Origin: Desulfobulbus sp.
GTDB taxonomy: Bacteria; Desulfobacterota; Desulfobulbia; Desulfobulbales; Desulfobulbaceae
Direction of reading: 5' to 3'
Assembly (NCBI GenBank): GCA_011051825.1
Contig: DRKH01000049.1
Location: forward strand, 1 to 12,761
Length of the DNA: 12,761 bases
Every line of letters starts with the position of its first letter. The stretch's first letter is position 1. The notes beneath the pieces were generated by a model that was not told the DNA's origin, searched no databases, and saw only the letters and a list, made by a program, of their open reading frames with translations. A program made the translations under genes and the position numbers. Below, one piece after another: positions 1 to 7,343 of the stretch.

Positions 1-1270
1 TCATTGCCGTACGAATTCTTTTCGATCCCCCGGATCCGATCACCAGCTCAACCTCATCGCCGTGCAGGAGCAACGACGGCGACATCATGGAACCCACCCG
101 TTGTCCGGCCGGGGCGGAGTGAAAGCCTTCCGGATGGAGGTCATCTTCACCCATCATGTTGTTGAGCATGACCCCGGTCCCAGGGGCAAAGTATCCCGAC
201 CCCTCGCCGTTGGAGCAGGTCATTGAGGCCACATTGCCCTGATGATCGGCTATGCTGATATGGGTCGTCCCCCTGGAAAAGAGGCGGATACGCCGGGTGG
301 ATTCTGGAATCTTGCCCTCGGCAAGATAGGCGGCCAGTGCCTCCGGCGTACAGACGCCCTGTTCACGAAGCAACTCCACCTCCTGCATGAGACCGGTCGT
401 CCGCAACAGGTGCTCGGGACTGCCCCAGGAGGCCGGGACCTCCATATCCTCGAGCAGGGCCAGGGAAAGGGCGATCAGGGATCCGCCCAGCGAAGGCGGT
501 GGACCGGTGAGCAGGGTACGGCCCCGAAATGATGCCCGCAGAGGTTTTCGTTCAATAACCTGGTATCCGGCAAGATCCTCATAGGTCAGCAACCCGTCGC
601 CTTCCCGCATGTCCTGATCGATCTTCCGGGCAATCTCACCTTGATAAAAGCTCTCTCCCCGATCATGGACCAACTGCTCAAGAAAAGCCGCCATATCGCC
701 ATTGACCAGGGTGTCGTGGGGCTGCATGTACCGCCCACCGGGCTCATACAGGCGGCGACCGGTCGCGGTCATGGTCATTATCGGGTGCAGCAGATGAAGA
801 AAACCGGCCTGAAATTCGTTGAGTTCATGGCCCCTGGCCAGGGTTATGGCCGGAAACAGGACATCGGCCAGATCCATTCGGCCCAGGCGCTGGTGGACAT
901 GGAGCAACCCTTTGAGAATACCGGGCACGGCGATGGAGCCCAGACCGATATTAAAATCCTGTTTTGAACCCCCGAAATCAACAGTTACCGGAAAGAAATG
1001 GGGCTCGACCTCATGCCCCAGTCCACGTCCCGGTGTATCAACAAAAAAATCAAAGAAAATTTCTTCCGGACCGCGACCGCCCCCAGCGGTTCGGGCCAGT
1101 AAAAAGGCTCCGCCGCCCAGGCTGGTCAGGGTCTGTTCGGCGACCGCGCCGGCAAACCCGGCTGCAACCACCGCGTCAAAGGCATTCCCTCCTGCGCGTA
1201 AAATTTCAGCCGCAGCCCCGCTGACCAACTCATGCCCGGTGGCGACCACGGATCGGGTATACTTACTCAT
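1..1270 (-). CDS. ggt: Gamma-glutamyltransferase, partial (3' end beyond the window)
   Basis: This is a member of the gamma-glutamyltransferase family (N-terminal nucleophile hydrolases), which move or hydrolyse the gamma-glutamyl group of glutathione and related compounds. The reading frame runs off the left edge after 423 codons. Visible family marks are the N-terminal segment with GGNAFDAVVAAG and LGGGAFL (about residues 27-55), the processing site G334-T335-T336-H337 followed by DHQGNVASMT, LNNMM, and near the edge MSPSLLL and GSGGSKRI. By family analogy T335 is the nucleophile exposed by autocleavage, giving a large subunit of about 334 residues. The ATG overlaps the last 8 nt of ybdK, so the two genes are probably translationally coupled. 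There is no signal peptide, unlike the exported E. coli enzyme, so a cytosolic role is inferred. GSGGSKR replaces the more usual GSPGGSR. Substrate is not determined. Confidence 0.93.
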   Translation of the reverse strand, partial: MSKYTRSVVATGHELVSGAAAEILRAGGNAFDAVVAAGFAGAVAEQTLTSLGGGAFLLARTAGGGRGPEEIFFDFFVDTPGRGLGHEVEPHFFPVTVDFGGSKQDFNIGLGSIAVPGILKGLLHVHQRLGRMDLADVLFPAITLARGHELNEFQAGFLHLLHPIMTMTATGRRLYEPGGRYMQPHDTLVNGDMAAFLEQLVHDRGESFYQGEIARKIDQDMREGDGLLTYEDLAGYQVIERKPLRASFRGRTLLTGPPPSLGGSLIALSLALLEDMEVPASWGSPEHLLRTTGLMQEVELLREQGVCTPEALAAYLAEGKIPESTRRIRLFSRGTTHISIADHQGNVASMTCSNGEGSGYFAPGTGVMLNNMMGEDDLHPEGFHSAPAGQRVGSMMSPSLLLHGDEVELVIGSGGSKRIRTAM

Positions 1271-2378
1271 ACCAATAGGTTTCCTGCATTTTGGTTATCA
1301 TGGTTTCAAATCGACCATGCTGCTTCATCAACTCCCGCTGGCGGGCGGAACTTATCTTATCATCCATCAGATTGCAAACTGCATCAAGGCCCCGGCCGCC
1401 AAAGGTATCAAAAAAGGGCCTGAGCACAACCAGCAGTTCTCCGGCCGCCTCGCGCAGGCTCTGGGTTGTCGTCGGCAGCAGGCCGAGAACATCGTTGAAC
1501 CGGCCCTCAAGTCCATGGCGGGCGGCCTGCCACTTGTTACAGCGCAAAATCTGGGGACTGACCCGGGTCGGCTGCACCAGTCCCTCGACAAGAGCGGCCA
1601 CCAGGGCCTGAATCAGACTGGTCAGGCCAAGGACCTCGACAAACCTGGACGGAATATCACAAATCCGGATCTCCACGGTGCCAAAACCCGGACTTGGCCG
1701 GACATCCCACCAGAGATCCTTGATGTCGCGAATCACCCGGGCCTCCCGGAGCAGGTTTATCTCATCAATATATCCCTGCCAGGAACCGATGTAACCGGCA
1801 ATACCGGCCAGGGGCAAGGCCTCAAACAGTTTGGTCCGATATGAACAGAGCCCGGTATCCTCACCCCGGAAATAGGGAGAAGAACAGCTGATCGCCAGCA
1901 GAATAGGCAGATAGACCTGCAGGGCATCACAGACACCGATGACGGCATCCCTGTCTTCAATGCCGACATGGACATGCATCCCCTGTGAAATAAACTGGCG
2001 CCCTACATACTGGAGCTCATCCATAATCCGCTGATACCGTTCACCAACGCTGAGCAACTGATCGTCCGGCTCGGCAAAGGGATGGAGGCTGGCGGAAAAG
2101 AGCAGGCTCCCATGTTCGGCAGCGATCTTCTCAAGCAGGGGTACTGAAATTTTAAAATCATCTGCAACCTCATCAACAGACCCGCAGACACCGGTTTGTA
2201 TTTCGAGAATCGAGCGCATGAATTCAGGGGCAACCTTGTCCTGGACACCGGCAGGGGCTTCAGCCAGCAAGGCAGGAGCCCGGGGAACAAGATCAAGGGT
2301 TTGTCGGTCCAGAATCTGAAATTCCAGTTCAACCCCCAGAGTGAACGGCCTGCTCTTGGCAAAGATGATCTCTTTCAT
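1263..2378 (-). CDS. ybdK: YbdK-family carboxylate-amine ligase (glutamate-cysteine-ligase-like, GCS2)
   Basis: This 371-residue protein matches the YbdK branch of the GCS2 family in length and in motifs along its whole extent. YbdK-type enzymes are ATP-dependent ligases that join an amine to a carboxylate, with weak glutamate-cysteine ligase activity reported for E. coli YbdK. Visible marks are FTLGVELEFQ (12-21), with the glutamates expected near the ATP/metal site, GERYQRIMDE (112-121), QGMHVHVG (132-139), SPYFRGEDT (167-175), IKDLWWDVRPSP (219-230) and GTVEIRICD (233-241). The start is an ATG 26 nt after the M20 gene stop, without a strong ribosome binding site. The stop overlaps the ATG of ggt by 8 nt. 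The pairing with ggt suggests a gamma-glutamyl compound as product, but no glutathione synthetase gene is in the window and the true acceptor cannot be read from the sequence. Confidence 0.95.
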   Translation of the reverse strand: MKEIIFAKSRPFTLGVELEFQILDRQTLDLVPRAPALLAEAPAGVQDKVAPEFMRSILEIQTGVCGSVDEVADDFKISVPLLEKIAAEHGSLLFSASLHPFAEPDDQLLSVGERYQRIMDELQYVGRQFISQGMHVHVGIEDRDAVIGVCDALQVYLPILLAISCSSPYFRGEDTGLCSYRTKLFEALPLAGIAGYIGSWQGYIDEINLLREARVIRDIKDLWWDVRPSPGFGTVEIRICDIPSRFVEVLGLTSLIQALVAALVEGLVQPTRVSPQILRCNKWQAARHGLEGRFNDVLGLLPTTTQSLREAAGELLVVLRPFFDTFGGRGLDAVCNLMDDKISSARQRELMKQHGRFETMITKMQETYWYE

Positions 2379-2404
2379 GACTTCAGCCCGGTAAAATCAT
2401 AAGG

Positions 2405-3574
2405 TTATTTCAGAGAGTGCAAGGCCCGATGGGCAACATGGGCCAGCCAGGAGGCCCCATACCGGAACAGCTCCTCATCAAAATCAAAGCGGGCGGAATG
2501 GGCTGGACCGGCAACGCCCTGTTCCCTGCGGCCGCCGAAACGAACCATACAGCCGGGAATCCGCTGCTGATAAAAAGAAAAATCCTCTCCGCCAAGGCTT
2601 GGCTGTCCCTGAGAGACAACCCGCGTATCGCCCACCACATCGACTGCGGCTGCCCTGGCGATGGCCGTTGACTCCATATCATTGACAACAGCCGGCAGGC
2701 CGTCAAAAAACTTGATCCGTATCTCCGCATTACACATGTCGGCAGCGCCCTGAATCACCCGCTCCAGCCCTTGGAGTATCCGCTCCCTGGTCTCCCGGTG
2801 CGCACTGCGGATGGTCCCCTCGAGAACGGCATGCTCGGCAATGACATTGTGCACGGTTCCGGCCTCCATACGTCCAACGGTCACAACCGCCGCATGGGCC
2901 GGATTGATCTGGCGGGAAATAAGGGTCTGCATGTTCATCACCAGGTTAGAGGCAACCACCACCGAATCGATTGCTTCGTGGGGTCGGGCAGCATGCCCGC
3001 CGCTGCCGTGGATGGAAATGGTAAAAGGATCGGTATAGGAGCAGATCAAGCCGTCATCAACGGTTATCTCGCCCACCGGATAATGGGTGTCGATATGACC
3101 GGAAAAGATCATATCGACCCCGGACAGGACATGGTCCTCAATCATGGCAGCCGCACCGTTGCCTGATTCTTCAGCCGGTTGGAAGAGCAGAACCACATTG
3201 CCGGGCAGCTCCATATCGTTCAACAGGGCCGCTGCGCCAAGCAGCATGGCCACATGACCGTCATGACCGCAGGCATGCATGATTCCGGGCCGGATGGAGG
3301 AAAAGGGCAGCCCGGTTTCTTCGGTTATGGGCAATCCATCCATGTCCGCCCGCAGGGCAATCGTGGGGCCATGCCCGTTACCACCGGTAATCTCGGCCCG
3401 AATACCCGTGCCGCCGCCAAGCCCCTGTTGAAAGGGAATGCCGAGCGTATCGAGTTCCCGTGCTATCAGGGCGGAGGTCTGTTTCTCCCTGTAGGCAAGC
3501 TCCGGTTCCCGGTGCAGGGCGCGCCGGATATCGCACATCCAGGAAAAAAGGGTTTTATCGGCTAAAAACAACAT
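2405..3574 (-). CDS. M20-family (M20D-type) N-acyl-amino-acid amidohydrolase
   Basis: This is a metal-dependent amidohydrolase of the M20D group (hippurate, N-acyl-L-amino acid and IAA-amino acid hydrolases), which cleave an acyl group from an amino acid. From the ATG chosen here it has 389 residues, normal for the family. Visible marks are RALHREPELAY (18-28), RADMDGLPITEE (75-86), HACGHDGH (100-107) with C102 and H104 as expected metal ligands, FQPAEES (131-137) with the catalytic and ligand glutamates, SGHIDTH (158-164), the dimerisation-domain motif GGHAARPHE (192-200) and LGGEDFSFY (327-335). There is no signal peptide, so it is probably cytosolic. An in-frame GTG at 3640 would add 22 residues, but has no good ribosome binding site. 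The ATG has GGGAG upstream (3587-3591, spacing 12), which is also imperfect. Its place before ybdK and ggt suggests a substrate in the same amide-linked amino acid pathway. Exact substrate is unknown. Confidence 0.93.
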   Translation of the reverse strand: MLFLADKTLFSWMCDIRRALHREPELAYREKQTSALIARELDTLGIPFQQGLGGGTGIRAEITGGNGHGPTIALRADMDGLPITEETGLPFSSIRPGIMHACGHDGHVAMLLGAAALLNDMELPGNVVLLFQPAEESGNGAAAMIEDHVLSGVDMIFSGHIDTHYPVGEITVDDGLICSYTDPFTISIHGSGGHAARPHEAIDSVVVASNLVMNMQTLISRQINPAHAAVVTVGRMEAGTVHNVIAEHAVLEGTIRSAHRETRERILQGLERVIQGAADMCNAEIRIKFFDGLPAVVNDMESTAIARAAAVDVVGDTRVVSQGQPSLGGEDFSFYQQRIPGCMVRFGGRREQGVAGPAHSARFDFDEELFRYGASWLAHVAHRALHSLK

Positions 3575-3646
3575 CTCAAGGGTATTCTCCCAACTCCGGG
3601 GAAGGTGCCTTTTCAGCACCAGTGGTCCGTCAACCTGCACGAGGGA

Positions 3647-4033
3647 TCAACTGATCTTAATATCTCCGACCATGAACCGCTCCTGCTCTTCCATGGCCTG
3701 CCGTCGCTGCCGTTCAAGGGTTTTGATGTGCTCCTGCTCCTGATGCCGGATATCTTCGGCACTGAATGCTTCCTGTCCTTCAGCCTCGGCTTCAGAGGCA
3801 AAATCCACGGCCCGGCTCGCCTGCTCGACCTCGGAGTCAAGGCCGCGGTAACTCTCCGGCCGCTTAAACAGGGTCAGCAGACCATCCTGAACCATGGTCG
3901 CACTGACCAGCTCCCAGCCGGCACGCCCCTGCTCATTGAGGGTTTTTTCCATCTCCTCATCGTCGATAAACCGATCACCAAGCAGACCGTCCTTTTGAAA
4001 CTCAAAAATAACCGTTCTGTATTGCCAGCGCAT
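3647..4033 (-). CDS. Small DUF4177-like protein with charged C-terminal helix
   Basis: This is a 128-residue protein of unknown function. Its first 55 or so residues resemble DUF4177: it opens MRWQYRTVIFEF and has a short helix ending LNEQGRAGWELVSATM (about 32-47), where the GWELVS signature is typical of that family. The second half is not family-like. It is rich in Glu, Gln, Arg and Ala, including RHQEQEHIKTLERQRRQ, and looks like one long charged helix or coiled coil that could bind a partner. No signal peptide or membrane segment is visible. The start is ATG at 4033, because an excellent Shine-Dalgarno sequence (AAGGTGG at 4039-4045) lies 5 nt upstream. The GTG three codons earlier falls inside that site. 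It lies 80 nt after the MORN gene and just before the M20 gene, within the same operon. Confidence 0.8.
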   Translation of the reverse strand: MRWQYRTVIFEFQKDGLLGDRFIDDEEMEKTLNEQGRAGWELVSATMVQDGLLTLFKRPESYRGLDSEVEQASRAVDFASEAEAEGQEAFSAEDIRHQEQEHIKTLERQRRQAMEEQERFMVGDIKIS

Positions 4034-4038
4034 TTCTT

Positions 4039-4045
4039 CCACCTT
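4039..4045 (-). promoter_or_regulatory. Shine-Dalgarno site deciding the DUF4177-like gene start
   Basis: On the minus strand AAGGTGG is followed by 5 nt and then ATG (4033). This near-consensus site fixes the ATG as the start and excludes the upstream GTG at 4042, which overlaps the site itself. Confidence 0.7.
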
Positions 4046-4113
4046 TCATCCATCATTGCAATGCCGGAGACCATTACAGACCCTGTTCCCGCTCCGGCCG
4101 TACTGAGAAACGC

Positions 4114-5781
4114 TCAGGGGGTAACCAGTTGATCATCTTTAAACTCGCCCGTTGTCATTCGCCCGTCGGCAGATCTCAACCGACCGGATCCACTCCTGCG
4201 TCCACGTTTAAAACCGCCTTCATATACGGAGCCATCCGGTGAACGAAGCGTACCATGGCCATCGGGCAGGTCATTTTTGAATGAACCGGTGTAGACCTTG
4301 CCGTCATTGTAGACCAGTTTGCCCTGCCCGGAAAATCTACCGTCGGCAAAGTCCCCTGTATAAACGCTGCCGTCACGGAAACGATACTCGCCGCTCCCGT
4401 CAAACAGTCCGTTTTTAAAGGTTCCCTTAAAGCGGGAGCCATCGGGATAGGTATACAGACCCTGCCCCTCCCGTTTACCGAGATGGAAGGTTCCGGTGTA
4501 TTTCCTGCCGTCTGCATATTCCAGCTCTCCCCGCCCTTCCATGAGGCCGTCTTTAAAGGGGCCGTTATATATACTTCCATCGGGCAGCGTGACCCTGGCC
4601 GTACCGGAATAGGGGACGGTCTCCTCATCGGCATAGACCTGGCCGTTCTTGAGAATAAACCGATGCACCTCAGGGGCCGGTTTTACTTCGGCATCGGTTG
4701 AGACGGCGGGAACCGATACCTTTTCCCGGCTCTTGCTCTCCGGTGCCTTCTCCTGCCCGGCAACAGTAACGGGCCCGGCTGCGGCTGCGACTGAGTCAAC
4801 CGGCCGACCGGCTACGAACTGCCCATCGTAAACCGTCCCGTCAGTCCTTGTCAGACGACCATGCCCATTGGGTTCCCCGGCGACAAAAGTACCCTCATAA
4901 CGACTGCCGTCGGCATACTCCAGTGTACCCTTCCCCTGGCGGCGACCGTTTTTCCATTCCCCTTCATAACGGCTCTTGTCGCCATAGACCATGGTGCCCT
5001 TTCCCTGGGGCTGCCCGCCGACAAATTCACCGGTATACTTTTTGCCGTCCGGCCAAGTCATGGTTCCCTTGCCGGTTATACTGCCCTTTTCAAATTCACC
5101 GGTATAGATATGACCGTCATCATAGACTAATGTACCCTGGCCATTATAAAAATTATCTTTAAACTCTCCCTCGTACCGGGAACCGTCCGGCATCTCCAGT
5201 ACCCCATACCCCTGGCGTTTGTCTCCGACAAAACCACCGGTGTATCGACTGCCGTTCAAGTAGCGACGGGTTCCCTTGCCATCGGGTCGTCCGTCTTTAA
5301 AGGATCCCTCGAAGATACTGCCGTCGGCATAGATCAACTTGCCCTGCCCATGGAGAACGTTATTACGGAAATCACCGGTGTACTCGCGGCCGTCGGGATA
5401 AAACAGGCTGCCGTGTCCATGGAAACGGCCAAGTACAAACTCGCCGTTATACTGCAGACCATCCGGAGTCGTCAGCGTCCCCTTGCCGTTTATAACCCCA
5501 TCTTTAAACTGTCCGGTATACTTGCGGCCATCGGCAGCCTGCAGGGTGCCTGTGCCGTCATAACGCCCGCGGACAAAATCTCCGCTATAACGGGAACCAT
5601 CAGCCAGTTGCAGCGTTCCCTTGCCCCAGAGATAACCGGATTTAAACTCTCCTGTATACACTCGCCCGTCCGGACTCTCCAGCCGACCGGTACCGTTCCT
5701 GCAATCGCCTTTAACACAGGCGGCATAAACGACAGAGGGAATGCATAAACACAACGCCAAAATATACAAAAAACCTTTCAC
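4114..5781 (-). CDS. Secreted MORN-repeat protein (20 repeats in two blocks)
   Basis: This 555-residue protein is built almost wholly of 23-residue MORN repeats of the pattern G-x-x-x-x-x-D-G-x-x-Y-x-G-x-F-x-x-G. An N-terminal signal peptide (about residues 1-20, ending VVYA) is followed by a short segment with two cysteines (C22, C27) that could form a disulfide. I count 13 repeats at about 32-330. Then comes a linker of about 65 residues (331-394), rich in Ala, Pro, Val, Lys and Glu, and then 7 more repeats to the C-terminus. MORN arrays form elongated beta-hairpin solenoids used for protein or membrane contact; a specific partner is not known. No catalytic domain is present, so a structural or scaffolding role at the periplasm or cell surface is the most that can be inferred. 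A lipoprotein is less likely because the position three before C22 is Tyr. The start is GTG with a strong AGGAGGT site 9 nt upstream, overlapping the avtA stop. Confidence 0.93.
   Translation of the reverse strand: MKGFLYILALCLCIPSVVYAACVKGDCRNGTGRLESPDGRVYTGEFKSGYLWGKGTLQLADGSRYSGDFVRGRYDGTGTLQAADGRKYTGQFKDGVINGKGTLTTPDGLQYNGEFVLGRFHGHGSLFYPDGREYTGDFRNNVLHGQGKLIYADGSIFEGSFKDGRPDGKGTRRYLNGSRYTGGFVGDKRQGYGVLEMPDGSRYEGEFKDNFYNGQGTLVYDDGHIYTGEFEKGSITGKGTMTWPDGKKYTGEFVGGQPQGKGTMVYGDKSRYEGEWKNGRRQGKGTLEYADGSRYEGTFVAGEPNGHGRLTRTDGTVYDGQFVAGRPVDSVAAAAGPVTVAGQEKAPESKSREKVSVPAVSTDAEVKPAPEVHRFILKNGQVYADEETVPYSGTARVTLPDGSIYNGPFKDGLMEGRGELEYADGRKYTGTFHLGKREGQGLYTYPDGSRFKGTFKNGLFDGSGEYRFRDGSVYTGDFADGRFSGQGKLVYNDGKVYTGSFKNDLPDGHGTLRSPDGSVYEGGFKRGRRSGSGRLRSADGRMTTGEFKDDQLVTP
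4117..5688 (-). repeat. 69-bp-period coding repeats of the MORN gene (two blocks)
   Basis: The MORN repeats show as imperfect tandem DNA repeats of 69 bp, with 13 units at about 4792-5688 and 7 units at about 4117-4599, separated by non-repeated linker DNA. Units are clearly diverged from each other, so the array is old rather than a recent expansion, but unit number could still vary between strains. Confidence 0.8.
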
Positions 5782-5790
5782 GAAAAAACA

Positions 5791-5798
5791 ACCTCCTA
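5791..5798 (-). promoter_or_regulatory. Ribosome binding site of the MORN gene, overlapping the avtA stop codon
   Basis: The minus strand reads TAGGAGGT: the TAG is the avtA stop and AGGAGGT is the Shine-Dalgarno site of the MORN gene, 9 nt before its GTG. This arrangement supports co-transcription and possible translational coupling. Confidence 0.75.
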
Positions 5799-7052
5799 AC
5801 CTTGTCTATAGACGGTTCGAACCTCATCTGCAATAATCCGCAACCCCTCAGCGACATCCTGTTCATCCTGGGAATAGGTAATACGCAGACATTCACGGGT
5901 ATGCTGCCAGCCCGGTTCCAGGCCGGGGAAAAAATAATCTCCGGACACAACCAGGACCTTTCTCTTCTTGAGCCGTTCATAGAGTCTGCGGCTGGAAATC
6001 GGCAGATCCTTAAACCAGAGCCACAGGAACATGGCCCCTTCCGGAGTATGCACTCTGTAGGGCAAATCTGTAAAAAATTCCTCCAGAGCGGCCATGGCCT
6101 TTTCCATTTTACGTCTGTAAAACGGTTGAACCACGGTCTTGCTCAGATGAAGGATCTCACCGGTTGCAACAAGATCAGTGGTCAGCATGGCCCCGAAACT
6201 GCCCGGAGCCAGATTTAAAATGGCATTGATGCCGGCCAGGGTCCGGATGATCTCGGGCCGGGCAATGACTATTCCGGTCCGGGCTGCGGGCAGACCGAAC
6301 TTCGAAAGGCTCATGCAGACGACCAGCTGCTCATTCCAGAACGGGGTTGCCTCTGTATATATAATACCGGGAAACGGTACCCCGTAGGCATTATCGAGAA
6401 TCAGGGGAATATCATTGTCTGCCGCCAGCCGGCTTAACCCGCTGATCTCGTCATCGGTCAGCACATTGCCGGTTGGATTGGTCGGCCGCGACACGCACAG
6501 GGCAGCAATATCATCGGTGATCTCCAGCTGATCAAAATCCACCCGGTACTTGAACTGATGTTCACCAAGCAACTCGATTTTCGGCCTGACCGCAGTAAAA
6601 AAATCATCACAGAGCCCGAGATCGGCATAGCCGATATATTCGGGTGCCAGCGGGAGCATAATTTTCTTTTGCGAGCCATCTTCAAACCTGCCGGCCAGCA
6701 TATTAAAGAGCAGAAAAAAAGATCCCTGGCTGCCCTGGGTCAGACAGATATTCTCCGGCCCCACCGCCCAGCCGTATTCACGGTGCAGGAGACCGGCAAG
6801 GGCCTGCAGGAAGCCCTTGTCACCTGGTGGCGGGTCATAGATCCCGATAAGTTTCCGGAACCTGACCGGATCATTACAAAGCCCGACCAGCTGCTCATGC
6901 AAGGCGGCCTGGACCTCAGGGACATGACCGGGATTACCGCCGCCCATCATCAACATCCCCCCCTCGGCAAGGGCATTGCCGAGGTCATCCATGAGCGAAA
7001 GGATTCCCGAGCCCTGGGAAAAACGCCTGCCAAACGATGAAAGTTGCAACAT
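5796..7052 (-). CDS. avtA: Valine--pyruvate aminotransferase (AvtA-type, PLP-dependent)
   Basis: This fold-type I PLP aminotransferase closely follows E. coli AvtA from end to end. That enzyme makes valine and 2-aminobutyrate from the oxo-acids with alanine as amino donor. With the ATG chosen here it has 418 residues, the usual size. Motifs shared with AvtA include GSGILSLMDDL (14-24), MGGGNPG (36-42), LAPEYIGYADLGL (135-147), CVSRPTNPTGNV (186-197), LDNAYGVPFPGI (219-230), MSLSKFGLPAARTG (247-260), where K251 is the expected PLP-binding lysine, and EGAMFLWLWFKDLP. The start is ATG 7052 because AAGGTG (7058-7063) sits 5 nt upstream; the GTG at 7058 overlaps that site. It is the first gene of the minus-strand operon and its stop lies inside the ribosome binding site of the next gene. 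It is cytosolic. Confidence 0.96.
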   Translation of the reverse strand: MLQLSSFGRRFSQGSGILSLMDDLGNALAEGGMLMMGGGNPGHVPEVQAALHEQLVGLCNDPVRFRKLIGIYDPPPGDKGFLQALAGLLHREYGWAVGPENICLTQGSQGSFFLLFNMLAGRFEDGSQKKIMLPLAPEYIGYADLGLCDDFFTAVRPKIELLGEHQFKYRVDFDQLEITDDIAALCVSRPTNPTGNVLTDDEISGLSRLAADNDIPLILDNAYGVPFPGIIYTEATPFWNEQLVVCMSLSKFGLPAARTGIVIARPEIIRTLAGINAILNLAPGSFGAMLTTDLVATGEILHLSKTVVQPFYRRKMEKAMAALEEFFTDLPYRVHTPEGAMFLWLWFKDLPISSRRLYERLKKRKVLVVSGDYFFPGLEPGWQHTRECLRITYSQDEQDVAEGLRIIADEVRTVYRQG

Positions 7053-7057
7053 CAGCA

Positions 7058-7063
7058 CACCTT
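7058..7063 (-). promoter_or_regulatory. Shine-Dalgarno site deciding the avtA start
   Basis: AAGGTG on the minus strand, 5 nt before the ATG at 7052. It favours that ATG over the GTG two codons upstream. Confidence 0.6.
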
Positions 7064-7074
7064 GTTGTTCTGTA

Positions 7075-7115
7075 GTCTACCCGGATAGTATCGGGATCAG
7101 ACGGCGGGCACCGCC
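7075..7115 (-). promoter_or_regulatory. Two stacked hairpins in the presumed avtA 5' leader
   Basis: Reading the minus strand, GGCGG-TGC-CCGCC (7115-7103) is followed without a gap by a second stem made of GTCT/AGAC and CCCG/CGGG with an 8-nt loop (7102-7075). This ends about 12 nt before the avtA ribosome binding site. No U-run follows, so these are not an ordinary terminator. They may stabilise the leader or take part in control. I recognise no known riboswitch class. No promoter for the operon could be placed with confidence. Confidence 0.4.
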
Positions 7116-7155
7116 TTGGGGTCATAGATTTTTTGCCCTGTGGATATCTCTTTAA

Positions 7156-7343
7156 GTAACTATTCAGGTAGGGGCAGAGAACTAGCCCAACCACCACCTG
7201 TAACTGTTTAGGAGTGCTCCCTATCTGTGCAGTCAGGCCTGTGAACTATAGTGATTCCTATGTGAATCAGGCCTGACCGTGCAGAGAGGTAGATAAGCGC
7301 AGACTTCGAGCGTAGACTCCGTGGGGTCCTCCTGAACAGTTAC
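7156..7343. repeat. MITE-like / REP-like palindromic element I
   Basis: A 188-bp non-coding element. Motifs GTAACTATTCAGG (7156-7168) and GTAACTGTTTAGGAG (7200-7214) on the plus strand face GTAACTGTTCAGGAG on the minus strand (7343-7329). The last two match at 14 of 15 positions and form terminal inverted repeats of an inner 144-bp unit. In the centre, the perfect arms GTCAGGCCTG (7232-7241) and CAGGCCTGAC (7268-7277) flank a 26-nt loop, with pairing extending outward with interruptions. There is no open reading frame that looks coding. The layout is that of a non-autonomous mobile element or an interspersed palindromic repeat. It lies in the upstream region of the avtA operon, so it could supply or disturb its promoter. 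Confidence 0.6.

Noticed and set aside
819..1844. Long open frame (341 codons) on the plus strand
   Set aside because: It lies antisense to ggt and ybdK, which both have clear family motifs. The translation is low in recognisable structure and is a by-product of GC-rich codon positions.
4114..5781. Lipoprotein signal on the MORN protein
   Set aside because: Although a cysteine lies near the cleavage region, the preceding residues (Val-Tyr-Ala-Ala) do not fit a lipobox; a standard signal peptidase I site after VYA fits better.
7075..7143. Resemblance of the avtA leader to a GEMM-type (cyclic dinucleotide) riboswitch, from CACAGGGCAAA on the minus strand
   Set aside because: The second conserved strand (GGGACGCAAAGC-like) and the tetraloop-receptor arrangement are absent, so only the short first motif matches.
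7170..7190. Possible sigma54 promoter on the minus strand upstream of avtA (GG-N10-GC)
   Set aside because: Only the invariant GG and GC plus a few flanking bases fit; the rest of TGGCAC-N5-TTGC does not match, and it falls inside repeat element I, so chance is likely.
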